Positions 23,582 through 36,936 of a stretch of 64,000 nucleotides of DNA are shown piece by piece. Made by a program: the position numbers and the translations under genes. The first letter of the stretch is position 1. Each line of letters opens with the position of its first letter. This stretch comes from Rhynchonema sp. JSB1_4 (Eukaryota > Nematoda > Chromadorea > Monhysterida > Xyalidae), in contig JASAMV010008599.1 of the NCBI GenBank assembly GCA_030248065.1, positions 1-64,000 on the forward strand. Direction: 5' to 3'. The notes under the pieces are model-generated. The model did no database searches, had not been told where the DNA came from, and worked only from the letters and a program-made list of their open reading frames with translations.

Positions 23582-26500
23582 TTATTCCTTTTCCATTTTG
23601 ATCTCCTTGTCCGCGTCTGGCTGTTTCTCAGCAACCGCATCACCAACGGCTGGTTCGTCTTTCACATTTGGCTTCTTCGCATCAACTGAAGTGGGGGATT
23701 CACTTTATTCACAGCAGCGGGTGGGTGCACTCATATCGCACAAACACAGAGATGGTTCAGTTTTGCTACAAAGATTTCCCATTTTAGTAATCATCCGTGA
23801 GATCGATCCGGTTGCCGCACCACACTACAGCTTTGTACATGTTTGAGGACAGCATGCATCTTCATAGAACACGAGCCCAGTCCAACCTTCTGCGTCGGTC
23901 GTGTCGACGGCATCGAGTTTTCTCTTCCTTTCATTCTCCTCCTGCTCCTCCGCGGTGCCATTGCCCTCCACCTCCTGCTCCTGACTTTCACTGTCATCAT
24001 AACGTCGACGTGCTGGTGGTTCGGGCATCGGTTTGATGCGTTCAATGGCCAACAACTTGTACAGTTGGCCGAATGCCATCAGACGCAGTGCGTGCTGAAA
24101 GCGCTGCGCTTTTAAAACTTCAAATATTTATGCCAATAAATAATGACCGTTGATATTTCGGCAATTTCCATCTACCAAACGTAACAGCGCCAAACCTGTG
24201 CACTTGACGTGATGTCTTCAGCCTGTTGTTGTGTGAGTGCGACGAGCACATTCTGTTGTTCACGTTCACATGGGTCGCCAATACCAGGGCTGCCTGAAAC
24301 GGTTGCGTTGCGTTGACGAGCAAACGAAAAACACAACATTTGGAAAAATGATTCGTCGACGTTTCATCTCAGCACAAGGCTCAGCACGAAAATCGTCATC
24401 TCACCCATCATATTCACCTGGTAACAATATTCCAGTGGCGATCACTTCAAAAATGCGCCTCAGTGCTCCAGCCGGACTCAAAGCTTGACAGGCGGACGTC
24501 AGTGTTCGCTCAACCATCAGCTCGAGACACTGAAACAGAAATCTGGAGTACTTCCCGATTTGAAATCGATGATGCTCGCTTGGTAGTAGTTTTCGGTAAG
24601 ATTTCCAAACGTACCCATTGTGTGACAGCTTTCCAAGCCGGTATCCGTTGACAAATGTCACGCATGATGCGCAACACGGTCTGACATGACGGCATGCCGA
24701 CACAGCAGCCCTGAAAAGTACGATAACGCGTTGGACAGAAGTAGCGGGGGACAAGACTTCATAAACCATGTATTCGAATTGGAACAAGAAGATTGCTCAC
24801 CGTATTTTCCGTGACGTTTGTAAACTACTGTGTGCAATCATGTGAATAATTTACAATATAATTGACAATTTGTAAAGCGGGTACAATCAATAAGCTACAG
24901 AACGTTAAGGATGATACAAAGCCACATAAAAGGTCATTAACAATGATCATGGCACAACAATGGAATTTCAATATCATACAACAAAACGAGACAAACCTGG
25001 AACCATTTAGCCCTTCTCAGTTCAGCGAGAGTGGTTAGACAGCCCTCTTTGGCCAGCACATCAGCCGGATCCGCTGGTTTTTTCTTATCGTCACCCTTAT
25101 GCTCATTGTCAGTCGTCGCAGTCACACCACCTTCAGCCGCTTTCTGTGCGGCGGCGGCGGCTGCTTTCTCAGCCGCTATTTTGTCCTCCTCTGTAAACGC
25201 ACCGGTGTGACCACAACGACCGGTGTGCACCCATCAACTACATAGCGATTCAGTGACCCAGTTGCGGTCCAAAGTATGATTTAGGCTCAAAACATTGCCG
25301 ACTGGCTGATGTTTCGCAACTGTCCACACCGAACCGATTTCTTGCCATATCACACGTTTAATGAATTTCATACCGCTCGAGCTATTTATTCGCTTTGGTG
25401 ATATGTTGTGTTCTTCCATGTTCGGTTTCATAAAGTGTGCCTGCTAAGCCGAGCGGTACTGTGGTTCAGGGCCCCGTCAACATAAGCCGATTACAAACAT
25501 ATATAGGCAGGCTGCACCAACATGAGCTCGATTTCGCAGCTGGCAGAATAGTGAAACATTCTGACGTGGCTGCTGATTTGGATAAATGTTACACTTTGAA
25601 AAATACAAAGTGGAGCATGATGATTTTCTCTTTCTATTCGTTTTGAACACACACCACCTTCGAAATCGGGCTCGTGTTGGTGTAGTTTGCCTTTACATCA
25701 GCACAGACGTATAAATAAAAGAATGTTGCTCGTTTTTTGCACTTGTATGGCTGCAGATGGAAAAACCTTTTTATCTAAAAAAACGAAGAAACCGTTGTTT
25801 TCCAGAGGCCAAATCAACCGACCGATATTTAATCGAAAAAATTTTGCAGAAAAACTTAGGAAGTCGCGAGGCCAGTTTCTCAAATTGTGCAAAAATTTGC
25901 ATTTCATTTTGCCCAAATGTGTCCCATTTGATCAGGTGACCAACTTTTGGCCTGGAGAAATATCAGGAAAAAACGGTTTTTTTTCAGGAAATGTATTTTT
26001 TGGAAGGATTGCAAGTATCGCACCGAGGACTTCCTCAAGCTGATACTTGCAGTATTGATGCAGCACCCACAAAACATTAACAAAAACAAAAACATCAATT
26101 TGACTCGCAACCAAACTCGAAAACGGGTACCCAAATTTTATGTGCAGTATAATGTACTATGCATCTTATGTAATTGGCTTCTGCAGACCGGGCCGAGACG
26201 GCAGAAACGGGAAAAGAACAAAAATTGGTGCATGATTTTCCACGTTGCCCCAGCCGGGTTTTAGGTTGGTCGATGATAAAAAAACGATGCCACCCCGTCA
26301 GGGTTGAGGAAAATCTTGCTTCGAAAAAAGAAAAACAAAACTGAGCCGTTATCCGGGTGAGTTTACCTTTCTGATCCAGTCAGTCTAGGCTTGCTGTTCA
26401 TTTTTAAAGACTACAAGACCAACTGCTTTTAGCTCAATAACAGTTTACTGGTTTCAAAAACGTTTGTTTGCCCAGCAGTGCAAGTTGGTCCCTGTGTTCT

Positions 26501-29500
26501 TTCTCTAAATGTGGAAACATGGACTTCTCAAATGATCCAGTTTGTGCATATTTTTGCCTAACAAACCAAATAAGCTCAGATCAAAATGGACCATTCGACT
26601 AAAGTGACAAGCAAAGAAGTTGGCGATTGTCCTTCGATGTTCGTTTCCACTGCTCCTGTACCTGTTCCCCTGATATCACAATTCAAAATAAAACAACAAA
26701 ATTGGTTAGAAAACGCTAGAACCGCATACAACTAGCGTTTTCGGCCAATTTTTGGGCGGCCAAAAAATAATCCGGTGCTGTAAACCCTCACTATACGGCG
26801 GCGTAATGCTTCAAAATACTCCGTAGCTAGGGTTTACGCGCAGCTTCGGACATTCGTAACGTTAGCCGGTCACGATCCCCGATTTTTAGTTACAGTGCCT
26901 TGATGATGTTAATGTTGCAGCTGACATTCTCTATTCATGGGATCGTAACCACCAGCGCTTGCACACCGACCGTCGGGTCGCACAGAAACATTTTTTGTGA
27001 TCAAACTTCGTTTCAATAGATGAAAGTCTCAAGCCAGCACGTACCTGCGATCTGCTCATCTCTGTACACCACAGACGTGAACATGATGCAAACAGTCATT
27101 GCGGCCGATACATGCGGCTCCTTATCTATCATGACCACCGTCGGGGACTGTAACAACAGTATATACAAGTCGGACTTTGACGAAAAATTTTGTTTCATGG
27201 GTCCATCAATTCAAACCTTGGTAACCATAATTACACCACGGTTCTCGTCCAATTTGCGCGCATACGGTTGCTCGGATTCGTTGACTCGCTGAAAAATGTG
27301 TCAGGATGAGAGCAAAAAACGACGGCTTTTTCGGCTACACAATTTTGATCACTTTATTTGAGAAAAACAAAACGCTCGGCACAAATGGAACGAATTGTGC
27401 TGACCTCCAGCTCTGATTCGAGCATGTCATTCACTTTGCGCAGCAACGTCTTGGTCGGTTTGTCCGCGCACAACACAACCAGCTGCACTTCGGTGTCACC
27501 GTTCAGCAGCAGTCCCTTGGCCAGCAGACCGACGCGCATCACACCTGCAAAGTAAAATAATAGGTTTGATGTCTCACATAATTTGGACATCGATTCCAGT
27601 CTTTAGTTCTACATTTACCTTTCAAAATGCGGTCAGTATCAGCGATGACCGGCTTCCCGTCATTTTCTGGCTCTTTCTGTTCACTTCCTTCTTCTTTCAC
27701 GTTCTCCTCTTTCTTTTCTTCGCCGTCCTTTTTCTCATCTCCTTCCTTCTTTTCGTCTCCGTCTTTCTTGTCTTCCTTCTCCTCCTTTTTCACCGGTTCG
27801 ACTTTTCTCTCCGGCTCCGGTTCACCACGTGCCGCGCGTTCGGCTTTCTCTCTGCAAAGATGACAGCAAAATCAGAATGAAAACAACGAGAAAAAACCAA
27901 AGATCACTTGACCGTTCAATTTTCTCCAGCGCCATCTGATCGCTGACTCCCTTCAACGCCTGCTCCGTGTTGATCACCAACGTTTGCACCACGTTCAGCA
28001 TTTCGTCACGCGGATAGATCGTCATATGTTTGGCCATCATGTGCTGGTCATCCAATGTATCCTGGAATAAAAATAAAAGCGCTGCTGTCGTTGTGAGCAT
28101 GAAGTATTCTGCAGGCAGTGTGGGACGCGACGCATAGTATGTGCTGCACTGATCTGATCACGCATTTTAGTTTACCTAAAGGCAAACTACACCAACACGA
28201 GCCCGATTTCGGAGCTGGCAAAATGGTGAAACATTCATGACGTGGCTGCTGATTTTGGAAACGTTACACGTTGTGGCACACAACGTAGAGCATGATGATT
28301 TTCTCTTTCTTTGCGTTTTGCAAGTTCACCACCTCCGAAATCGGGCTCGTGTTGGCGTAGTTTGCGGCAAACTACGCCAACACGAGCCCGATTTCGCAGC
28401 TGGCAGAATAGTGAAACATTCATACGTGGCTGCTGATTTGGGAAATGCTACACGTTGAAGAATAGAAAGTGGAGCATGATGATTTTCTCTTTCTATTCGT
28501 TTTGAATACAACCACCTTCGATGTTGATGTAGTTTGCCTATACATTTTGTATTTTACATATGTATTTTTGGAGAACCGAAATGTTTCGCTTTTTAACGGT
28601 ATAGTAAATTTCCAAATTCGCTGCCGCACAGTAAACTACGCCCCATAGGTAATGTCAAGTTCTAAACCCGAACGCTAACCATGCGCGCTTCTGAAACATT
28701 GCGCGCAGCTGCCTGGCTGTGTGTGTTGGCTGTCCGAATGTTTCAGAAGTTGAGTTTCGGGTTTAAAAGCAGACATTAACTATTGGGCGTATTTTACTGT
28801 GCGGCAGCGAATTTGGTTACTATATCACAATGCCAGCCTGCTTCCTTCACGCCAATAAGCAAGAAGGAACCCTCATGCACTTTAAAATTCAAGAAAAAAA
28901 TAAAAAGAACAATAAGTTTCGCATTCACTACCTTTCCCATGACGAGCGGTAACATGGCGCCCGGTGGTCTGTAGCCCAAGGACATGCGCGAAATGCGTTT
29001 GTCGACGTTGTACGCAGTGATCAGACGATCGTCACCAAGTCGACTGCGATTCTTACGATCTTGTGAACGAAGCGGCACATACGTGTCCGGGTTGACCTTT
29101 TGCTGCGAATAGAATATCAAATGTTTTAATGATTTCACTATCTTCGAAGAAGATTATTTTTCTTGGTAGCTGTAATGGTGAACATGCGTGGCAGTTTTAC
29201 CAACACATCGTTACTGCTCGCTCTTCATTTGTGTTTGTAATGCTATGCTAGGTCAACTACTTCACTTCCACAACCAGGAGTACTACATAAACTATTCCTA
29301 ATTTTTTTAATTGACAAATTCAGTATGCACAGAAATTCAAATCATTTTCACTTAAACCTTATACGACATGCGATGTCTGCGTCCCTTCAAATGCAAGTCC
29401 TTGGCAAATTCATCGTTGAACTTGCAATCGCACAATTTGCACCAATAGATGGGCATGCCTTGTGTGGTGCGGCCGTGCGTTTCGATGTAATCCTCGCCAA

Positions 29501-32500
29501 CAGGCGGCAGGCCGTCAAGCTCGTCCGCGTCTGTAATTCAGTGGAAATTTCTCAGTCAGCTTTGGAAGGAGAACATGGACTGAAATTCAAAGAGAACAAA
29601 CTCACTTCCCATACCAACGAAATCGCCCTGGAATCCAGCTTGATAGCCCCGTTTTGTCGGTGGAATGATCGTTGGCTTGCTATCGTTCGGAATTGGCTTG
29701 CCAAGCTGTTGGTGCAATTTCGTCGTCTGCAACATCACAAACTGTCTACTGTTATCAGTGACAAATGAAACGGTCGTCAGAATTTGCGAAATTTTGGTGT
29801 CCACTCCAAAATTTATTGTCATCAAATCGGAACCCCTCCAAACGACTGGACGGACTCCATTACGGAATGAACTTGACGTGTCTCTCCCCAAATAAGCTGC
29901 GGTTCACGTAACACATGGACATAATTACAACAGCTTCTGGATAACTTGTCACCACAACTACAGGCGCTCAAACCATTGCTTCACTCGGTGAGGGGGCGTC
30001 CACCTTCTCACCCTTTCCTGTCCTGGTTTTGTATTTATTTTTCATCCCGTAACTTGCACACCCTGCTTTGTATTTATTTTCATGTCCGTAAACTCTACAC
30101 CCGGTCTTGTAATTATGCTTCTTTCACTTAATCTTCTTATTTATGTAGTATTGAGTTGGTGCTGACGCAATAAACTAACTAACTAAGGGCGAACTTAGGT
30201 TCAATCCGGAATCCGGAAACCGGAACTGGTTTGCATACAAAAATACAAAACATTTCCGGACTCCGGAAATATTTCCGGAAAACGCAGAAAATTTACATGC
30301 AAAAATAATGCGTTTTCCGGAAATATTTCCGGATTCCGGATTCAACCTAAGTCCGCCCTAACGGAATGAACTTGGACTGAAAGCCACATTTGTAATAAAT
30401 GGGAATATCAAAGGTAAGACACATAAACCCAAGAAGCATGAACATTTTCAAACTACAGCGACGACCTCATTATTGTCGAACAGACAGTATGCGACCGTAT
30501 ACGGCGGTCTCGTTCGATAAGCATTTACGTTAGCCTGGGGACACCAGCTACTTCGCTAAATACGTGGCACAACGAAGTGACGGACAACCTATACTTGCGT
30601 ATTTTTCCGCAAAATATATTTTTGGAAAAAAAACGTTTTTTTCCGAAAAAAACCGTTTTTTTCAAATATTTTTCCAGTACTTAAGGATACCCATGGTCCA
30701 AAAATACCTATTTTGGAGAAAATTTTGTCGGGAAATGGCCTGAAACATGCTAAAATGCACATAGAGATTAAAAAGTGCTCATTTTGAACTGTTAGCACCG
30801 AGTTACATTAGTTTTAACAACATCCTTTCGTAACCCTTGAAAATATTTCGGAAATTTTTGGAAAAAAACCGTTTTTGTTCCAAAAGTTGCCACTTGGAAA
30901 AATTTTCGGAAAAATAAAAACGTATTTTTCCGGGCCTCGAAAAAAACGGTTTTTTTTCGGTTTGTTCCCGAAAAAAACGGTTTTTTTCCGGCCCGCAAGT
31001 ATAGGACAACCAACAACCCATCAACTGTTCTGGACTGTTGACAATATGAGCTGATGCCAATATGCCCTTCAAACTCGACATTGCCGTCTACAGGTGGAAT
31101 TATAGTTGTCCGCGCGGACAGCGCGAACAACAGAAAATTGTTGGGCTGTGTTTCTGCATGCGTCTGTGAAATTGTTCACATTCTCATAAAATGGATTAAA
31201 GATAATCAGAACTATCCCTCAATCAGACTTTAAAATTAATAAGTGCGACAGCGATACACAAAAATTCAAGTGTTCGTCGCGGACAAAAAGTGTTCGCCGC
31301 GAACAAAATTGACGAAGTTGAAAAAATTTAACTTTTTTGGCAAAATTTCAATGTCAAAATTTTGATCAGAACTAGTAATTAATTGATGCACAGAATCATT
31401 CGAAGCTCATACATGCCATTCTCAGTACACTTCTGCACACTACACTTGAGCAGCAGCATCTTCCAGCCTCAAAAGTGTTCGCGGCTCTGTTCGCGAGCAA
31501 ATTCTCTGTTGTCCAGTTTTTCCATGTTATTCAACAAAAAATGCGTTTTGTGCTCTTGTTTTGTTTCAACAGATCAGACGCAACACAGACTCCCGAAACG
31601 TTGCTAAATCACAGAATAGGGCTGCAACGTGCGGCCTCACGCTGTGCAGTTGTTCGCGCTGTCCGCGCGGACAACTATAATTCCACCTTTACGTTGACGA
31701 GGATTACTGCACAATTTTCAGTTTCTGCTAACATTTCCTGTGATCTGTTCTGATGTCATTGATCTTTCTCTTTTTGGCGCTTTATGTAGCTCTTGTTTGC
31801 TGCAGTTTTGTTATAACTAGTGTTGTAACTAATTTTTATTTCCGTCATTGTCCCACCCGGTCTTGTAACCATTCTTTCATAACTAATTTACCAGCACGGT
31901 TTTATGCGTCATTGGAGTGCAATAAAACAACAAGACACAAGTAACACACCCTCAAATGTTTGAGTCCCCTGATGTGTGCCTGATAGGTGTCGTTGCCAGT
32001 GCAGGTCACTTCACACAAGTCGCATCTGTACGATGTACGGCTGCTGCTGCCGATCTGTTGTTTCTCAGCCTCCAATTGTTGCACCCGTTTCTTGTGTCGC
32101 ATGCCTTGCATGTGCTCTTGGTAGGTCTGCAACAATGAGTGACATGATATCAATGGGAATGGGTTGAAATGAATGACAAGCTCAACTTCCTCAACAACAG
32201 GCACAGAATACAACCAGTTAGCGAATATCGCCCACCTGATCACCAGCACAACTGATCTTGCACGCGTCACAGTAGTGTTGTGGCAATTGTTGACGTTCCC
32301 GTTTTTCACCGAAATCACCACGACCGCGTCCACGACCTCGGAATCCACCGCCGCGGCCACCTCGGTCGTCACGGGGACCTGAAATGAACATTTGGTGCAG
32401 CAACAGCAAGGTGACCATTTTTTACATTCTTCATGCTCTTTACTTATCCATTTTCATTTTTCCATCCCCTTTGCGTACTTGAGTACAGCGCTTTGTACTC

Positions 32501-35500
32501 ACACTACAGACTACATTACTGAAGTAAGCTAAACAGAACATGTTTTGTCAGTTCTGATCTCTGGCAGCGAGCTTCCTTGATCAGTTAAGGAAAACAAAAA
32601 CTATTGCTTCCTGAAGGAAACAACTTACCACCGAACCCTCCTCGTTTCGGAAATCCTCCGCCACCTCCACCGCCGTATCCGCCCATTTGGCCATAACCGC
32701 CGCTGCCGCCGATTTGGAAACCACCCACTTGCGACTGGCCGGGCGCATATCTACAAGCAGACATTATTTATTTGTATGTTGCTCTAGTTTTGTGGTACAC
32801 CTGAACTTTTGAACGACTAAGCGCCAATTAATCTCTCCCTCGCACGCACGCACAATCAAATGCATGATAAGAAGAGCATAACATCCCGCCTCTCAACAAA
32901 AGTCATTCACACCCTCGTTCATAACTTCAAAGCCTAACACAGCTAGCTGCAGTAATACACACCCGGCACCCGTGCCCATACCCTGCTTGTCCACCGGCGG
33001 GCGGTTTGCCGTATCCACCAAGCATGCCAGAGGCAGCAGCCTGGTACATTGCAGCGTCATAGCCGCCTGCTGCCGTGCTCGTTGAACCCGCACCGGCTGA
33101 AAATAAACATATTGTTAATTTCATAAAGTTGTGCTTGGAATTATTACGCACGTACGTTGTCCGGCCCTGACGAACGACTGCGACAAATGACCGTAACCAC
33201 CGGCATACGACGAGGGTGTTGTTGTGGCTGCTGCAGCTGTTGTTGTTGGTGGCACTGCAATGTAAAACAGCGCTCATAGACTTAAATTGCAAAACCGTTG
33301 AAATAGAATACCCTGATAGATGGGACTCACTTGGCAAATATTGACCGCCGCCGACCGCTGCGATTTGCTGAAACGAAGACAATGGGTATAGTCCAGCCAC
33401 GAACTCATGAGATGACTTATTTTGAAGTTAATTTGTTCGGATCCAATAATGTTCCGGTTCCACGTATTTCGGAAATGAAAGAAAGAACACGTCTGTATTT
33501 TTTTTAAAAACACGCTCTCCACCTCGGTGCGTAAATTCCCTTTTGACTCCCAAAACATGTGTGTGTTGAACAACGTTGCTGTTCGCGTAAGCACGCAACA
33601 AATTGAGGTCAGCCAGCTGGAACTTAACTTGTCATCATGTCTCTCGGCCCAATCTCTTTCTTTTGTTTGCGAAAACCCGTGTAACCGGCGCATTTTTGAA
33701 TCTGGCGAAGCAAGCTTTAAAAACAGTCGTCTCATGAGCACGTGGTTGGACTACACGCAGTCAACTGTATAATATTCGTTCGACGATAAGTGACTGTAAA
33801 AACGCGCAAGCAATTATGTACAAAATAAAGCCTAGCCAACCTGCCCAGTGGGATAACCATATCCGTAAGCAGCGGCAGCGGCAGCTGGATTTGCTTGCGG
33901 ATAATAGTAAGGGGTTGGCGGGGCGCTATATGTTGCGCCAGCTGGTGGAACTGCCGGGTACGACCTGCACATTTGAAAAAGGGAATTGTCAAAATAGAAG
34001 GACCGAGTAGGGCAAAATTAGTGAAAAATAGAGGGGCACAGCGCTATATATACGCACTAAACATCATTGTATTTTGGCGTCATCTCCTTCATTTTTTCAC
34101 CCAGCGGTTTTTTATCGGGTATCCTGACTTTTTGCCCAAGGGTATATGACCCCAAAAATTTCCTGAAAACCATAAAAAATTGACCATTTTGGATCCAAAA
34201 TGCTTAAAGTCGCTTGCTCACGCAAGCCTGACCCCCTGAAATGACCGTTTTTACTCTTTTCAGCAGTGATTTTGCTCAATTTTGCTCCAATAAACCAGGT
34301 GTTTTGGGAACCCCCTTAGTATTAGAGATTTTTAATTCAGTGGGCAACCTCCCTGGCATAGGGTACCATTGGGTGGACCGTGGACCCCTCACCCAGCCGC
34401 AGCACTGCCCCCAACAGTACTGGGTGAAAGGCTGGAAATTCTGGGGTGTTGACGATAGGTACTGTAAAAACCTTAATACAGCCCCCCAAAAGGGGTTAGT
34501 GACTTAATAGAGCCCTCCTAAGTAAAATCCCCCATACAGTACTGTATTAAGGCTTGATAGTTGTGCACAGGAACATTTATGAACGTTTGTTGTGTGCTTG
34601 GAGCAAGTGTAGTTCCTGGTCTGGCGCGGCGGTTAGTGTACCTACCCCTTTTTTCCGTGCGGCGGTTAGTGTACCTCCCTGGGGGAAGGGGGGGGAAGAC
34701 CCAAATCCAGGAAAAAGTCACTTTTTGAGGTAGAGAATTTGACCGATTTTTTCCCCTTTTTGGAAAAAATTCTTCATAAAAAGGGTATATTGGCGACTTT
34801 TGACATCATTGACCTAAAAGTCACTCATTTTAGGCCTAAAAATGCCCAATTTAGGCCTAAAAATGCCAATTTTAAGCAAAAATTGAGGCGGTTAGTGTAC
34901 CTGGCGCGGCGGTTAGTGTACTAGTGTACCTTGGTCGCGGCGGTTAGTGTACCTTAGGGGGGACCCCTCCCCCCAGGAACTGCACTGCTTGGAGCAATGC
35001 GCCTCTTATTGATGAATAGACACCAGTGTAGTGGCTGGGGGGGGATGGGGGGATTCCCCCCCCCTAAGGAGTAGGTACCTTGCAACCACCCCTTGGGGGG
35101 ATGGGGGAAGGGTAGGTACCTTGCAGTTGCAACCACCCCGGAGGGTACCTTGCAACCATCAATTTATGGTTTTTATAGGCAGAAATGGGTGTTTTTCGAC
35201 CTCAAAACCCCAAAAATCGCGCGCTCCGCGCGCAAACCTCCATATAATAGGTTTTTTTTGGGAAATTTTCGACCAAAATGCAAAAAAAGTACCAATTTTT
35301 CGGCCAAATTTGCAGTATAATGCATGCAAAAAACACCCCTTTTTCGGACCTCAGGGGTACCTTGCAACCTCTCGGAGGCTGGGTAGGGGGTACCTTGCAA
35401 CCATCTGGATCCATCCCCCCCAAGGGTACCTTGCAACCATTTGCCTGCCACTACACTGATAGACACTCCCAGCATCCGTCATTTCTTATAATGAATTTGT

Positions 35501-36936
35501 GTGCTGGCGTAAAACCCGGATTTTTATATTTCGTAAAAAACCGAAAAAGAACCAATAAAGAACCGCAGCAGTGTACAAGGATAGAGGAAGCCCAAATCAG
35601 GTATCTTGGAGGGATGGCATGGCACGGCCACGGACACCACAGTGGTGTCTATGGGTGTTTGTGCTTTTAATACAGTTGCGAAAAAACCGGTTCTTTATAT
35701 TTTGTGAAAAAAAACCGAAACATTTCCAGAGGATAAATTTCCAGTGCAGGGTATCAACACAGGTACAGGGTGTTTTGACCCTAAAAACTGATGTGAAGCG
35801 AAGCCTGGTGCAAAGACACTATGTTTTTAGCATAATTTCGACCAATTTTTATACCCCTGTTTTTGATTTCTGGACCAATACCGCCCAAATCGGGGTACCC
35901 GGCTAGCTAGCTAGCTTTCTTGCGCCGGACCCCTCCAGCTAGCTGGCTTTCTTGCTCGGACCAACTACATCACTGCTCTCACACATGGGCCTGCCACTAC
36001 ACTGCCCATACAGTAGTGTATTAAGGCTTGATAGTGGTGCACAGGTGCATTTATGCACGTTTGTTGTTCGTTCAAAGCACACAATAAGCCTCTTAACGAC
36101 GAATAGGCACGAATAAATGCGATTACAAGTGAAAAAACATCCTTTCAAACCCCTTTTTAGGGGTTTTTGGGGGTACCGTATTGTCGGAAATAGAACCCGG
36201 GGGTCTATTTTTTCACTGGGGTCATTTTGGGGGGTTCAATTTATGGGGGTCAATTATTGGGGGGTTATATTTTTCATTTGGCCCCCCGACGAAAAAAATC
36301 ACTTTTAGTAATGCAGCTAAAAATGGCCTGTTTAGGGTATTTTCTGCCTTTAACAGCGTTAATTATGCTTAAAAACCCGTATTCTGCTCCATACGCAAGC
36401 TTAAACAACGTTTGACACAACAACACAGCCTTACCGTACCACTAATCTGTGGTACGGTGAAGGTTGGGGGTGGGGTTCTATTAATGGGGAAGGGGTCAAT
36501 TAATGGGGGTTCTATTTTTGATTTCGAGCCATTTGGGTGATTGATGTTCAATTAATGGTGGGTTCTATTTTCGACAATACGGTATCTCTGGGAACAATTT
36601 TTCAGGTTCGGGTCAGTGAAAGTGAATTAATAGAGGCCCCCCGGAATAGAGCCCCCAAAATGGGGTCAGTGAATTAATAGACCCCTCCTTCTATTTAGGT
36701 TTTTACGGTAAGTGGTGAAATAAGGTTGTGCTTAACGAATGTTTGTATAACAGAACAGGGGACTAATTTAGAGAGTCAAGGATTCTAATCAAAGTTTTCA
36801 CCCGCTTCCTTCCTCGCCCGAAGTTCCTTGCTCCTTCTATTGGAGCTGCGGCTGGACGGGGGCAGGCCGGGCAACATTACGGTAACTTTTAAGCCACAAG
36901 AAACGTACCCGAATTGATACCAGCTTCCACCAGACA
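23582..36936 (-). CDS. ZFR: Zinc finger RNA-binding protein (ZFR) homologue
   Basis: A nuclear/cytoplasmic dsRNA-binding and splicing factor with three widely spaced C2H2 fingers and a C-terminal DZF domain. The likely first exon is MSGGSWYQFG at 36936-36907. Tyr/Gly/Ala-rich exons follow at about 33970-33840, 33380-33330, 33255-33155, 33100-32960 and 32760-32630. Finger 1 (HYCDACKISCAG) is at about 32390-32200 and 32130-31940, finger 2 (CDLCEVTCTGNDTYQAHIRGLKH) at about 32050-31940. The linker KLHQQLGKPIPNDSKP is at 29740-29605; finger 3 (CKLCDCKFNDEFAKDLHLKGRRH) at about 29530-29360. DZF exons include KHMTIYPRDE, RVGLLAKGLLLNGD (27540-27354), LAELRRAKWFQ (about 25010), MRDICQRIPAWKAV (about 24650), SPAGALRRIFEVIATGILLPG (about 24450) and ALRLMAFGQLYKLL (about 24080). 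The acidic end stops at TAA 23582. Many MITEs sit in its introns. Confidence 0.93.
25497..25692. mobile_element. MITE with GGCAAACTACACCAAC ends in a ZFR intron
   Basis: The left arm is diverged (GCACCAACATGAGCTCGATTTCGCAGC) and the right is intact (CGAAATCGGGCTCGTG...GTAGTTTGCC). Internal sequence matches 28366-28539 closely. Confidence 0.75.
28181..28365. mobile_element. MITE with GGCAAACTACACCAAC ends, first of a pair
   Basis: GGCAAACTACACCAACACG at the left and CGTGTTGGCGTAGTTTGC at the right form the inverted ends. It abuts the next copy with no spacer, inside a ZFR intron. Confidence 0.85.
28366..28539. mobile_element. MITE with GGCAAACTACGCCAAC ends, second of a pair
   Basis: Same family and orientation as 28181-28365, immediately adjacent. 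Its right arm is shortened (GATGTTGATGTAGTTTGCC). The junction is GTAGTTTGC|GGCAAACTAC, itself a palindrome. Confidence 0.82.
28602..28822. mobile_element. Second copy of the TAGTAAATTTCC foldback MITE
   Basis: Long inverted arms (TAGTAAATTTCCAAATTCGC, inverted at about 28765-28822) with TA on both sides. It lies in a ZFR intron. The central loop differs from the copy at 3602-3797. Confidence 0.85.
30187..30357. mobile_element. Small palindromic MITE with TAA duplication
   Basis: GGGCGAACTTAGGTTCAATC at the left is the near-complement of GATTCAACCTAAGTCCGCCC at the right. TAA flanks both sides (30184-30186, 30358-30360). A 3-bp TAA/TTA duplication is typical of PIF/Harbinger-derived MITEs. 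The interior repeats TTTCCGGA. Confidence 0.8.
30590..31003. mobile_element. MITE with TATACTTGCG ends and 8-bp duplication
   Basis: TATACTTGCG and CGCAAGTATA ends, with exact duplication GGACAACC at 30582-30589 and 31004-31011. The body holds AAAAACGGTTTTTTTCCG repeats. It lies in a ZFR intron. Confidence 0.85.
31092..31688. mobile_element. 597-bp element with 42-bp inverted repeats
   Basis: AGGTGGAATTATAGTTGTCC followed by GCGCGGACAGCGCGAACAAC is inverted at 31647-31688. There is no coding capacity, and no clear target duplication was found. It sits in a ZFR intron. Confidence 0.85.
34605..34987. mobile_element. hAT-like MITE, CAGTGTAGTTCC family
   Basis: The first base is mutated (AAGTGTAGTTCCTGG); the right end is CCAGGAACTGCACTG. 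Exact duplication CTTGGAGC at 34597-34604 and 34988-34995. GGCGCGGCGGTTAGTGTACC repeats. Confidence 0.9.
35024..35458. mobile_element. hAT-like MITE, CAGTGTAGTGGC family
   Basis: CAGTGTAGTGGCTGGG and CCTGCCACTACACTG ends, with exact duplication ATAGACAC at 35016-35023 and 35459-35466. Subterminal GGTACCTTGCAACC repeats; GC palindrome at 35217-35233. Confidence 0.92.
35823..35975. repeat. Truncated copy of the CAGTGATG MITE
   Basis: The right part matches 500-652 closely, including GCTAGCTAGCTAGCTTTCTTGC-type repeats and the CCAACTACATCACTG end. The left half is missing. Confidence 0.8.
36176..36582. mobile_element. Complete MITE with CCGTATTGTCGG ends, TA duplication
   Basis: CCGTATTGTCGGAAATAGAA at the left and TTCTATTTTCGACAATACGG at the right, TA on both sides. 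Inserted in a CCGTAAAAACC-family host that continues to about 36712. It lies in the first ZFR intron. Confidence 0.85.

Larger units (their letters stand above)
34458..35500. repeat. Host copy of the CCGTAAAAACC family split by two hAT-like MITEs
   Basis: Sequence such as CTGTAAAAACCTTAATACAG and ATTAAGGCTTGATAGTTGTG continues across the two insertions at 34605-34987 and 35024-35458, which removes them as independent later events. Confidence 0.65.
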
